Below, piece after piece: positions 9,346 to 18,417 of a stretch of 20,931 nucleotides of DNA (position 1 is its first letter; every line of letters starts with the position of its first letter). This DNA is from Paracoccaceae bacterium (lineage in GTDB: Bacteria; Pseudomonadota; Alphaproteobacteria; Rhodobacterales; Rhodobacteraceae), in the NCBI GenBank assembly GCA_009920815.1, contig RFZH01000020.1, positions 1 to 20,931 of the forward strand, written 5' to 3'. The position numbers and the translations under genes are program-made. The notes under the pieces were generated by a model, which worked only from the letters and a program-made list of their open reading frames with translations, was not told where the DNA came from and made no database searches.

Positions 9346-10227
9346 CTAGGCCTTTTTGTTGATAAAAACCAATCCAATCGCCACCAAACCCAGTGCCGTC
9401 ATGATTTCAAAATGCAATGTTTCCCCCAATAAAAGCGCGCCCAAAATGACGCTAAATACGGGGGATAAAAAACTGAACGAGGCAACGCCCGACGCCGAGT
9501 ATTTCGCAACCAATTTGAACCAAAGCAAAAAACCGAAAAACGCGATTGCCAAAACTTGAAAAATCAAACCTATGATCGACACAGTGTTCACATCGCGCAG
9601 CGGTGCATCACTCCCCAATCCTACCAATAAAAGGATCGGTGCCGAAATGACCAATTGTGCCAACAGCTGTGTTTCTGGTGCCTCACGCGAAAGGCGTGAC
9701 AATCGCACCGTCAAGGCGATCGCACCCCACCCCATAGCGGCACCAAGCGCCAAGAAATCCCCCGCAATCGATGGGGTCCGCGCGGGATCACGATCAAAAA
9801 CTGCCCAGGCAACACCCGCAATGGCCAAGACCAATCCCAAGGCACGGCGACCGCTTAGGGTTTCACCTGGCAAAAGAAAATGCGCCGCAATTGCCAACCA
9901 AATTGGCATAGAATAAAACAATATGCTGACCCGTCCCACGGTTGTGAGATCTAGCGCAGAGTACAAACACACAAATTCACCCGCGAACAAAGCACCCACC
10001 AATAAGCTGGGCCAAAAATTACGGGCTTGAGGCAAGATCGGGATCTGCTTCCACCACATCCAAAGGATCAATGGAAAAATCGCCAAGGCAGATCTTAGGC
10101 CGGCTTGGAATACGGGTTGAATACCTGAATTGGTCACCTTGATGACCACTTGGTTGAAGGCCAAAAGCAATGAAAACCCAACGAGGATAGCAGCGCCATT
10201 TTTATCGATAGAAGTCCGTGTCATCAT
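9346..10227 (-). CDS. DMT-superfamily transporter (EamA domains)
   Basis: This inner-membrane exporter-type protein of about 293 residues has ten predicted hydrophobic helices arranged as two EamA repeats, the layout of the drug/metabolite transporter superfamily (RhaT/YdcZ/EamA relatives). The second repeat ends with the familiar FLSPVFSVILGALLLGE stretch. The substrate is unknown; members export amino acids, sugars, purines or toxic metabolites. I chose the ATG at 10227 (a second ATG follows directly at 10224) over a TTG at 10269, because it gives the usual length and the added residues are not hydrophobic. It is the first gene of a two-gene unit with the histidine phosphatase. Confidence 0.85.
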   Translation of the reverse strand: MMTRTSIDKNGAAILVGFSLLLAFNQVVIKVTNSGIQPVFQAGLRSALAIFPLILWMWWKQIPILPQARNFWPSLLVGALFAGEFVCLYSALDLTTVGRVSILFYSMPIWLAIAAHFLLPGETLSGRRALGLVLAIAGVAWAVFDRDPARTPSIAGDFLALGAAMGWGAIALTVRLSRLSREAPETQLLAQLVISAPILLLVGLGSDAPLRDVNTVSIIGLIFQVLAIAFFGFLLWFKLVAKYSASGVASFSFLSPVFSVILGALLLGETLHFEIMTALGLVAIGLVFINKKA

Positions 10228-10569
10228 AAGCGCCACTCGATAGGAAAGCCCACCCACAGTCAAGGCCAACGCTCTTATTTTTATGTTTATACTGATTTAC
10301 CATCAAGGCCTTGAGCGGTCTGTGTATTTACGCAAACCATCACAAATTTGATTGATTTGACTGGCGGGCTTTATGCAAGTGGGATTTCCATACCGAAACA
10401 ACTATCATTGTTGCCTCAATTCTATTGGATCTCTCGGATTGGGGATTGCTATGGTGATAGTGCATGCACGGGATGGGTATAAATTATCGCTGCAAAGACA
10501 ATTGATCAATTGACCCCGCCAGCGGCGCAGGTCATATCGGCAAGGTAAGTTTATTATTGGGTTCCAATC
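10228..10569. promoter_or_regulatory. Divergent intergenic region with three perfect palindromes
   Basis: No gene is supported in these 342 bases between two divergent transporter genes, so both promoters should lie here. Three perfect palindromes stand out: TCAAGGCCTTGA (10303-10314), GTGCATGCAC (10460-10469) and CAATTGATCAATTG (10499-10512). A TATAAA hexamer at 10478-10483 could be a -10 box for the rightward gene, though no good -35 is seen at the right distance. The palindromes are possible operator sites, but I do not recognise a regulator for any of them. Confidence 0.45.
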
Positions 10570-11445
10570 ATGCAAAGCGCAAATATCCGTGGCATCATTT
10601 TGATGGTCGTTTCAATGGCGGGATTTGCAATAGAAGACGTCTTTCTTAAATTTCTATCTGCGGATGTGCCCGCGGCGCAGATCATGATGATCACAGGCTT
10701 TGGTGGCGCAATTGTAATGGTGATTGCCGCGCTTGCCTCTGGGGCGCCGATTTATTCGTCAAAAATCTGGAACAGACATGTCGTTATCCGCACTTTGGCC
10801 GATTTGATAGGATCTATATTTTTCGTTTGGTCCTTGGTCTTGCTGCCTCTGACTGTCCTCAGTTCCATTATCCAAGCCATTCCATTGGCTGTGACCGCGG
10901 GTGCGGCACTGATTCTAAAGGAAAAGGTTGGCTTGCGGCGATGGAGCGCAATTTTCGTAGGGTTCATCGGCGTCATGATAATCATTCGACCAAGTGCCGA
11001 TGGATTTGAAATCGGCGCGATATTGGCCCTATTTATGGTTGCGTCACTGACAATCAGGGACTTGGCAACGCGGCGCATGAAATCTGATTTGCCCTCTCTT
11101 ACCCTCTCAATCTATGCGTTCTTGGCTTTTGGCGCCGCGGGGATCATCAGCTTGGGGATAGACACCACATTGGTGCCATTAAATACAAAGCAAATATTGT
11201 GGTTCGGATTTGCAATTCTCTTTGCGACGTCGGCTTATTTTTGCATCGTGATTTCGACACGCATCGGGGACGCCTCGGTTGTGGCACCGTTTCGGTATTC
11301 AAGATTGGTTTTTGCTTTGATTTTAGCAATGACGTTTTTGGGCGAACGACTTGACCAAATTACAGTGTTTGGGATCATTTTGGTCATTGGCTCGGGGCTC
11401 TACACGTTTTGGCGTGAAAACAAACTGGGTGCGAAATCCGTTTAA
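10570..11445 (+). CDS. DMT-superfamily transporter (EamA domains), second copy
   Basis: This is a 291-residue polytopic inner-membrane protein with two EamA-type repeats. The first repeat runs from about residue 7 to 140, with LKEKVGLRRWSAIFVGFIGVMIIIRP at its end; the second closes with FLGERLDQITVFGIILVIGSGLY. It contains APFRYSRLVFALILA, a stretch I associate with the RhaT/S-adenosylmethionine-carrier-like branch. The substrate is unknown. It is not a recent duplicate of the leftward transporter, because the two differ along their whole length. The ATG at 10570 has no convincing ribosome site. eno follows after 124 bases, separated by an imperfect inverted repeat and an operator, so eno probably has its own promoter. 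Confidence 0.85.
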   Translation: MQSANIRGIILMVVSMAGFAIEDVFLKFLSADVPAAQIMMITGFGGAIVMVIAALASGAPIYSSKIWNRHVVIRTLADLIGSIFFVWSLVLLPLTVLSSIIQAIPLAVTAGAALILKEKVGLRRWSAIFVGFIGVMIIIRPSADGFEIGAILALFMVASLTIRDLATRRMKSDLPSLTLSIYAFLAFGAAGIISLGIDTTLVPLNTKQILWFGFAILFATSAYFCIVISTRIGDASVVAPFRYSRLVFALILAMTFLGERLDQITVFGIILVIGSGLYTFWRENKLGAKSV

Positions 11446-11448
11446 AGC

Positions 11449-11477
11449 ATGTTTACGCAAACAGATTGCGCAAACAT
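11449..11477. repeat. Imperfect inverted repeat between DMT gene and eno
   Basis: ATGTTTACGC (11449-11458) and GCGCAAACAT (11468-11477) pair at nine of ten positions around a nine-base loop. There is no T-run after it, so it is not a canonical terminator. It begins four bases after the transporter stop and ends three bases before the LacI-type operator, so it may be part of the eno control region. Confidence 0.45.
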
Positions 11478-11480
11478 AAC

Positions 11481-11494
11481 TGTTAGCGGTAACA
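11481..11494. promoter_or_regulatory. LacI-family-type operator upstream of eno
   Basis: TGTTAGCGGTAACA is a 14-base palindrome with a central CG and one mismatched pair, 76 bases before the enolase start codon. The sequence TGTTAGCGCTAACA is the kind of operator bound by LacI-family sugar regulators in alphaproteobacteria; Caulobacter XylR is one example. The Rhodobacter regulator CceR, which controls central carbon genes, is an attractive candidate here. Which protein binds is inference. Confidence 0.65.
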
Positions 11495-11557
11495 AAATTG
11501 TTTTCTTTTACCGAACCCCATGATAAGTGGCGCCTGACATTTCATTTCAACCTTTAA

Positions 11558-12847
<1,290 letters not shown>

Positions 12848-12856
12848 TTACAGTGT

Positions 12857-12884
12857 GCGCCCCTCTGGGGCGCGCCTAATTTTC
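12857..12884 (+). terminator. Terminator after eno
   Basis: GCGCCCC (12857-12863) pairs with GGGGCGC (12867-12873) around a three-base loop, followed by GCCTAATTTT. The T-run is short, so efficiency is uncertain. A second small hairpin, CGCGC-TTT-GCGCG (12884-12896), follows. Confidence 0.65.
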
Positions 12885-12907
12885 GCGCTTTGCGCGTGCC
12901 TTCGGCG

Positions 12908-12931
12908 AGGATATTTTTAGACAGAAAATGA
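12908..12931 (+). repeat. Dispersed intergenic element, copy A (after eno)
   Basis: The sequence reads AGGATATTT, then TTA, then GACAGAAAATGA, a 22-of-24 match to the minus-strand copy at 8700-8723. Its last eight bases (GAAAATGA, 12924-12931) also pair perfectly with TCATTTTC at 12937-12944. It lies after two hairpins downstream of eno, the same order as in copy B. Confidence 0.7.
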
Positions 12932-12975
12932 TGATTTCATTTTCGATAACCTTCCTGCCTCGGGTCGTCGCCGTT

Positions 12976-13518
12976 TCAATCAGAGATAGCTTTTGCAAAT
13001 TTGGGAAGACGCGCCTTTTTAAACAGGGCGCGTTTTGTCCATTCTGCATCTGACATGTTTTGGGCGTCTGCAACAATGTGCTCTGCAATTTGACGCATCG
13101 CGGTTGGATGGGTTTGTGTTGCATCAAACATCAAACGATCTGGGTCAATACGATCGACACCTTCGTCCCAGAGCGTTTGTTTCGGGAAATCCTTATTGTT
13201 CAAGGTGACAATTTTATCTGCGTTTCCTGCTATCGCGGCTGCCAAAACATGGCGATCGGCAGCGTCAGGCAAGTATAAACGTGCTTCTAGGCCTTGCGAA
13301 TAAGTGACACATGACTTTGGCCATTGCGTGCGCAAAAGTGCAATTTCGGCACGTGCCTGCGCCTCGCCGAGGGGGCCAAGTTTTCTAGCGGAGTGCGCCC
13401 ATTCCTCTAATATCCGATCAGACCAAAGCGGTGTCCAACCCATCACACGGCACGCCCCCATCAACGCTGTTCGCATCACGGTGGGGTACAACACGCAAGT
13501 GTCAAAGAGCAATTTCAT
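12976..13518 (-). CDS. PIN-domain protein (putative ribonuclease)
   Basis: This 180-residue protein has an N-terminal PIN fold, the Mg-dependent nuclease fold of VapC toxins and RNA-processing enzymes. The acidic residues expected at the metal site are present: Asp6 in LLFDTCVLYP, Glu38 or Glu39 in ILEEWAH, Asp85 and Asp88 in LPDAADRHVL, and Asp110 in LNNKDF. Beyond about residue 125 is an extra helical tail. Its ATG overlaps the stop of the rRNA methyltransferase gene by four bases (ATGA), so the two are translationally coupled. No antitoxin-like gene is adjacent, and the length exceeds that of most VapC toxins. A housekeeping RNA-processing role is as likely as a toxin role; the RNA target is unknown. 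Confidence 0.8.
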   Translation of the reverse strand: MKLLFDTCVLYPTVMRTALMGACRVMGWTPLWSDRILEEWAHSARKLGPLGEAQARAEIALLRTQWPKSCVTYSQGLEARLYLPDAADRHVLAAAIAGNADKIVTLNNKDFPKQTLWDEGVDRIDPDRLMFDATQTHPTAMRQIAEHIVADAQNMSDAEWTKRALFKKARLPKFAKAISD

Positions 13519-14714
13519 AAGCGGAAAAACAATGATTTCAAATAACCACTTTCAGCGAGTTGCGGATGCAGCGGATGATCCGGTCCCGCAAATCCAGTGT
13601 GAAACAGCGCAGCTTGGCGACCTGCCCGACCAATGCCCCTTACACAAGCGGTGCGGAATTTAGTCAAATCCGCAGCATGCGAACAGGAACATAAAACCAA
13701 AATGCCGCCCTCAGCCACCAAGAGAGCTGCGAGGCGCGCGACGCGTTCATAGGCACGCAAACCTGCATCGAGTGCAGATTTTGAAGATGCAAAGGCAGGA
13801 GGATCGCAGACGACGACATCGAATTGCGCGCCCTCTTCGGCCAGTGCGCTTAAAACATCAAAAGCATCCCCCTTGCGCGTTGAAAACCGGTCTGATGCAG
13901 ACATCGCAGCCGCGCCGCGTTCGGCCAAATCAAGCGCCGCTTGCGATCCATCAACCGCAAGTGCCGAAGATGCGCCTGCGGCAAGCGCGGCCAGGGAAAA
14001 GCCACCAACATGGGAAAATACATCCAGAACCCGCGCATTTTTTGATACACGTGCGGCCATCTCATGATTGGGGCGTTGATCAAAAAACAAACCCGTTTTT
14101 TGACCACCCGCAACATCAGCCATATAGATGGCACCATTCATGGGCACAGGGATTGCAACATCGGGCATTTGTCCCGCCATCACTACGGTTTCATCATCCA
14201 ACCCCTCAAGCGCGCGTGCGCGCCCAGATGCGTTTTTGATGACCGTTTTAACACCCGTAACAGCAATAATTGCAGCCACCAATTCATTGATCATGGCATC
14301 TGCCCAAGCGGCATTGGGTTGCACAACAACAACATCATCAAATCGATCGACGATAACACCCGGAAACCCATCGGCCTCGGCATGGACCAAGCGATAGAAC
14401 GGAGCATCAAACAAACGCATCCGTAGCGACAGCGCAGTTTGCAAGCGGCGCTCCATCCAGCTTTGGTCAATGTTTGCAGTTATCTCGCGATCCAAAACAC
14501 GGGCGAAAATCTTGGAATTCGGATTGACGGTTACCAATGCAATTGGCGCGCGTTCGGCATCTTCTAGGATCGCAATCGCGCCAGGATCAAGTTTTTTGGT
14601 TCGTCGGTCTAAGACCATTTCATTATCGTAAACCCATGGAAACCCATGGCGGATGGCTTTTGCAGCGGCTGTGGGGCGCAAGCGAACGACGGGGTATGTG
14701 TGTGTCTGTGTCAT
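13515..14714 (-). CDS. rlmI: Class I SAM-dependent rRNA methyltransferase, RlmI type
   Basis: This 399-residue protein probably makes 5-methylcytosine in 23S rRNA (position 1962 in E. coli for RlmI). The domains are an N-terminal PUA RNA-binding region (about 8-80), a central linker domain containing the conserved QKTGLFFDQR (205-214), and a Rossmann methyltransferase domain. That domain shows the SAM-binding VLDVFSHVGGFS (229-240), the active-site DPPAF (304-308) and the catalytic-cysteine region CSCSH (342-346). The ATG at 14714 is preceded by AAGG at a good distance. It is the first gene of a two-gene unit with the PIN protein and diverges from edd. Assignment to the family is firm; the exact target base is inferred. 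Confidence 0.9.
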   Translation of the reverse strand: MTQTHTYPVVRLRPTAAAKAIRHGFPWVYDNEMVLDRRTKKLDPGAIAILEDAERAPIALVTVNPNSKIFARVLDREITANIDQSWMERRLQTALSLRMRLFDAPFYRLVHAEADGFPGVIVDRFDDVVVVQPNAAWADAMINELVAAIIAVTGVKTVIKNASGRARALEGLDDETVVMAGQMPDVAIPVPMNGAIYMADVAGGQKTGLFFDQRPNHEMAARVSKNARVLDVFSHVGGFSLAALAAGASSALAVDGSQAALDLAERGAAAMSASDRFSTRKGDAFDVLSALAEEGAQFDVVVCDPPAFASSKSALDAGLRAYERVARLAALLVAEGGILVLCSCSHAADLTKFRTACVRGIGRAGRQAALFHTGFAGPDHPLHPQLAESGYLKSLFFRL

Positions 14715-14818
14715 AGGTTTGCCTTACGTCCTAATTTCGATTTTGGAAAGATGGCAAATTTCATAAGTAAAGCAAACTATTCCTTGCATGACATTTTCTT
14801 TTGGGTTAATTGATGATC

Positions 14819-14830
14819 GTTAGCGCTAAC
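14819..14830. promoter_or_regulatory. LacI-family-type operator upstream of edd
   Basis: GTTAGCGCTAAC is a perfect 12-base palindrome with central GCGC, 48 bases before the edd start codon. It matches the core of the site upstream of eno at all positions but one. A weak TTGCAT (14784-14789) to TTAATT (14806-14811) promoter with a 16-base spacer would put the operator at the transcription start, a repressing position. Binding by a CceR-like regulator is inference. Confidence 0.7.
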
Positions 14831-14878
14831 ATATACCAAGGTAAGCGTGAAAACTGTGGTTAAATCAAAGGGCAAACG

Positions 14879-16367
14879 ATGTCGATCAATCCAACACTCA
14901 TGCGCGTGACCGAACGAATTATAAACCGTTCTGAAACAGCGCGGGGTCAATATTTGGAAAAAATGCGCGCAGCCGTTGCAGATGGGCCAAGACGGGCACA
15001 TTTAACCTGTGGCAACCAAGCCCATGCCTATGCGGCTATGGGATCGGATAAGAATTCGATGGCAACGACGCGTGGTCCAAATCTTGGCATAGTCACGGCG
15101 TTTAATGATATGCTCTCTGCGCATCAGCCCTATGAAACCTATCCTGCCCTGATCCGTGAGGTTGCGCGCCAAAACGGCGGTACAGCACAGGTTGCAGGTG
15201 GTGTTCCTGCAATGTGTGACGGCGTTACCCAAGGCCAAGCTGGCATGGAATTATCGCTGTTTTCGCGCGACACGATCGCATTAGCCGCGGGCATAGCCCT
15301 GTCGCACAATACGTTTGACGCAGCGGTATATTTGGGCGTTTGCGATAAAATCGTGCCCGGCTTGATTATCGCGGCCGCAACCTTTGGATTTATCCCTGCC
15401 GTATTTTTGCCCGCCGGTCCGATGCCATCAGGAATCCCAAACGATGAAAAGGCCAAGGTGCGCCAAGACTTTGCAATTGGCGCTTGTGATCGTGATGCAT
15501 TGATGGCCGCCGAAATGGCCAGTTACCATTCACCCGGCACCTGTACGTTTTATGGCACTGCAAACACTAACCAGATGTTGATGGAATTCATGGGTCTGCA
15601 TTTGCCTGGGTCATCATTCGTCAATCCAAATACGCCCCTGCGCGACGCGTTAACCGCCTATGGCGCAAAACGCGCGATGCAAATTACAAATTTGGGTAAT
15701 GATTTCCGCCCTGCCTATGACATTTTGGATGCCAAAGCCTTTGTGAATGGTTTGGTCGGTCTGATGGCGACAGGCGGTTCAACCAATCTGGTGCTGCATT
15801 TACCTGCGATGGCGCGGGCGGCGGGTGTGATCCTTGAACTCGAAGATTTTGATGATCTTTCCTCCGTTATTCCTTTGATGGCAAAGGTTTATCCAAACGG
15901 TTTGGCGGATGTGAACCATTTCCACGCAGCCGGTGGTCTGGGATACATGATCGGACAACTATTAGATGCAGGTTTGTTGCATGACGATGTTAAAACAATC
16001 ATTGGCGATGGGATGGATTTGTACCGCCGTGAACCCAAATTAATCGATGGCGAATTAACCTTTGTCGACGGCGCAAACGAAACGCTCAACGACAAGATTT
16101 TGCGCCCTGCATCCGATCCATTCCAAAAGACAGGTGGATTAAAGCACCTGACAGGGAACCTAGGAACCGGCAAAATTGCGCGACGGTGATCTGGTGCGCT
16201 TGGACGCCACCAATGGCACATTGAATGTGCTGGTGGACGATTTTGAAACACGTGACTGCGTCAGCATTGATCTTTCGACCTCTCATTCTGGGATCGGTCG
16301 TGAATTGTTCGACGTGTTCCGCAAGAATGTTGGCCTGTCGTCGAATGGCGCCGGCGTCGTGGTATAA
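14879..16367 (+). pseudogene. edd: 6-phosphogluconate dehydratase, internally deleted and frameshifted
   Basis: Edd dehydrates 6-phosphogluconate to KDPG using a [4Fe-4S] cluster. The first part is a clear IlvD/Edd protein of about 430 residues, with MCDGVTQG (Cys113), the first family signature CDKIVPG (155-161), GTCTFYG (Cys222) and GGSTN (299-303). It runs to LTGNLGTG, then goes out of frame and stops at 16189. From about 16170 another frame gives AKLRDGDLVRLDATNGTL and ends at 16367 with the normal C-terminus. Intact family members are about 600 residues; here only about 495 can be assembled, so roughly 105 residues are absent, including the second signature (LVTDGRxSGASG). The net loss is 2 modulo 3. 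Either a real inactivating deletion or an assembly error explains this. The stop overlaps the eda ribosome site. Confidence 0.9.
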
Positions 16368-16377
16368 GGACCCTATT

Positions 16378-17019
16378 ATGACACCAGAACACGCATCCAT
16401 CAAAGCACGCGAAGTTTGCGAATTGGCCCCGGTGATCCCCGTTTTGGTGATCCATGACGCATCCATCGCCCGCCCCTTGGCCGAAGCGTTGGTCGCAGGC
16501 GGCCTGCCCGCGCTTGAGGTCACATTGCGCACCCCTGCAGCCCTTGACGTGATTCGCGAAATGGCATCGGTCGACGGCGGCGTTGTTGGGGCCGGCACGC
16601 TTTTAACACCTGCCGATGTCGATGCCGCTGTCAAAGCGGGCGCGAAATTTGGCGTCTCGCCCGGGGCGACCGATACGATCTTGCAAGCCTGCGAGGATGC
16701 TGACCTTCCGCTGTTGCCTGGTGCGGCAACCTCCTCCGAAGTTATGCGATTGATGGAACGCGGCTATACGGTGCAAAAATTCTTTCCCGCCGAAGCAAAC
16801 GGCGGCGCGCCCGCGCTAAAAGCGATCGGTGCCCCTTTGCCTCAGGTCAAATTTTGCCCCACAGGCGGCATTACGCCTGCATCGGCCCCAACATATCTTG
16901 GCCTCTCAAACACGCTGTGCGTGGGCGGCAGCTGGGTTGCGCCCCAAAACCTGATCGATGCGCGTGATTGGGCGGCGATCACAGACTTGGCAAAACAGGC
17001 CTGCGCTTTGGGTACATAA
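16378..17019 (+). CDS. eda: KDPG aldolase (2-keto-3-deoxy-6-phosphogluconate aldolase)
   Basis: Eda cleaves KDPG into pyruvate and glyceraldehyde 3-phosphate, the last step of the Entner-Doudoroff pathway. The 213-residue protein has all class I aldolase features: Glu47 and Arg51 in ALEVTLRT, the Schiff-base lysine Lys134 in TVQKFFPAE, and the phosphate-binding FCPTGG. Length is normal and the gene looks intact. I chose the ATG at 16378 because AAGGA lies just before it, overlapping the edd stop. A longer in-frame reading upstream runs through edd and is not credible. It is certainly co-transcribed with the damaged edd, ten bases away, and still appears functional, so any loss of edd would be recent or eda has another use. 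Confidence 0.96.
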   Translation: MTPEHASIKAREVCELAPVIPVLVIHDASIARPLAEALVAGGLPALEVTLRTPAALDVIREMASVDGGVVGAGTLLTPADVDAAVKAGAKFGVSPGATDTILQACEDADLPLLPGAATSSEVMRLMERGYTVQKFFPAEANGGAPALKAIGAPLPQVKFCPTGGITPASAPTYLGLSNTLCVGGSWVAPQNLIDARDWAAITDLAKQACALGT

Positions 17020-17028
17020 CCCATATCT

Positions 17029-17051
17029 GCTTTCATCTTTGAAAAATACTC
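17029..17051 (-). repeat. Dispersed intergenic element, variant copy C (after the liv operon)
   Basis: On the minus strand this reads GAGTATTTTT followed by CAAAGATGAAAGC, directly after the terminator of the liv operon. It resembles copies A and B in its [G/A]TATTT core and downstream purine-rich GATGAAA part but is a different variant. Orientation relative to the upstream gene is the same as in the other two. Confidence 0.5.
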
Positions 17052-17082
17052 AAAAAAAACGCGCGGGCCAACGGCCCGCACG
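17052..17082 (-). terminator. Rho-independent terminator of the liv operon
   Basis: On the minus strand a perfect 7-bp GC stem, GCGGGCC-GTT-GGCCCGC (17063-17079), is followed by GCG and eight Ts. It lies about 30 bases beyond the livM stop and is a textbook intrinsic terminator for leftward transcription. Rightward, for eda, the T-run is too short to be convincing. Confidence 0.92.
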
Positions 17083-17112
17083 TTTGTCGGATTGCGAAGC
17101 AATTCGAAATCT

Positions 17113-18417
17113 TTACTTTTCTGGGATCAACCCCTTTGGGCTAAAACGCAGCATGACCAACAAAAACACACCCATGGTCAGTAACCGCATATAAGCCGCG
17201 CCTTCCAAAAGGTGGGCGCGAATTGCGCTGTCTTCGGCCATTGGCATGGTGATGATATTCATCAACCCCGCACCCAAGGGTTCAACTTGAACCCACAAGA
17301 ACCACACCAGAAACCCGCCCAAGATCGACCCTAGGTTATTTCCCGATCCGCCAACAATCACCATCACCCAGATCAAAAAGGTAAAGCGCAGTGGTTGATA
17401 CGATCCTGGTGTCAGCTGGCTGTCCATTGTCGTCATCATCGCACCCGCTATGCCACAGATTGCAGACCCCAACACAAACACTTGCAAATGACGCGCTGTC
17501 ACGTTTTTACCCATCGCACGCGCCGCTGTTTCATTGTCGCGAATTGCGCGCATCATGCGGCCCCATGGGCTGTTCAAGGCCAATTGCGACAGAACCAACA
17601 AAATGCCTAAAACGATGGCGAACAATACGCCATAGCCAATTTTGACATACAGCGTCGATGCGGTCATCGGGTCCAACCCCAATCCCGCCGCGCGTTCGAC
17701 AAAGCTGGGGTCCGCTTGCAAATCGATTTCATAGGGCAACGGCCGTGGAATACCGATCACGTTTTTGACGCCACGCGACATCCAATCTTCGTTTTTCAAA
17801 ATTGCGATAATGATTTCCGAAATACCCAAGGTCGCAATCGCCAAATAATCTGATCTCAGACCGAGCGCGGTTTTGCCAATCACCCACGCGGCGGCGGCGG
17901 CGAATAATCCGCCCACAGGCCAAGCAATCAACACTGGCAACCCAAGCCCGCCCAGATACCCTGTCAACGCGGGGTTCACCGCCTCGACCGCCTGAACCGC
18001 GGGGTCCAACACGCCGCGGGTGATATTGAACCCAATGATCGCAACGATTGCGACACCGATGATCCGTGCCCAGCCCTTTGGCAATTTGGCATAGGCCATG
18101 ACAACGGCCAAAATGGACGCCGCGCCTAAGGCCAGCCCCAAAAACAGACGTGGACCACCCGCGTCCCACGCATCGGGCACAGGGTCCATCGACACAAGCA
18201 CCGTCGCCAAACCACCCAAGGCGACAAAGCCCATGATCCCGACGTTCAGCAATCCCGCGATGCCCCATTGCAGGTTGACACCCAGCGCCATGATCGCGCT
18301 GATCAATCCCATGTTTAGGATAAACAGCGCCGAGTTCCAGCTTTGGACAACCCCTGTTCCGATGATCAAGACGACGACCATCGCAAACAATGCATATGTT
18401 TTTCCTGTCTCGCTCAT
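17113..18417 (-). CDS. livM: Branched-chain amino acid ABC transporter permease LivM
   Basis: This is the second of two inner-membrane permease subunits of a LivKHMGF-type importer, which takes up leucine, isoleucine, valine or related amino acids or amides. The 434-residue protein shows the family core: NMGLISAIMALGVNLQWGIAGLLNVGIMGFVALGG near the N-terminus, then GLRSDYLAIATLGISEIIIAILKN, and GRMMRAIRDNETAARAMGKNVT, the EAA-like loop that contacts the ATPases. Two soluble-looking inserts (around residues 130-150 and 215-245) make it longer than average; I have seen this form in Rhodobacteraceae. Its ATGA overlaps the livH stop. It is the last gene of the operon and is followed by the terminator. 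The exact substrate is not readable. Confidence 0.93.
   Translation of the reverse strand: MSETGKTYALFAMVVVLIIGTGVVQSWNSALFILNMGLISAIMALGVNLQWGIAGLLNVGIMGFVALGGLATVLVSMDPVPDAWDAGGPRLFLGLALGAASILAVVMAYAKLPKGWARIIGVAIVAIIGFNITRGVLDPAVQAVEAVNPALTGYLGGLGLPVLIAWPVGGLFAAAAAWVIGKTALGLRSDYLAIATLGISEIIIAILKNEDWMSRGVKNVIGIPRPLPYEIDLQADPSFVERAAGLGLDPMTASTLYVKIGYGVLFAIVLGILLVLSQLALNSPWGRMMRAIRDNETAARAMGKNVTARHLQVFVLGSAICGIAGAMMTTMDSQLTPGSYQPLRFTFLIWVMVIVGGSGNNLGSILGGFLVWFLWVQVEPLGAGLMNIITMPMAEDSAIRAHLLEGAAYMRLLTMGVFLLVMLRFSPKGLIPEK

Noticed and set aside
12976..13518. VapBC toxin-antitoxin system
   Set aside because: Only a PIN protein is present. The adjacent gene is an rRNA methyltransferase and no small DNA-binding antitoxin frame is found on either side.
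14737..14760. A further copy of the dispersed element (TTTTGGAAAGATGGCAAATT) between rlmI and edd
   Set aside because: It lacks the TATTT core and lies in a divergent promoter region rather than after a gene; the similarity is probably chance.
16225..16377. Possible longer N-terminus for Eda
   Set aside because: The extra 51 codons overlap the edd C-terminal coding sequence in another frame; the ATG at 16378 has its own AAGGA site and gives the normal family length.
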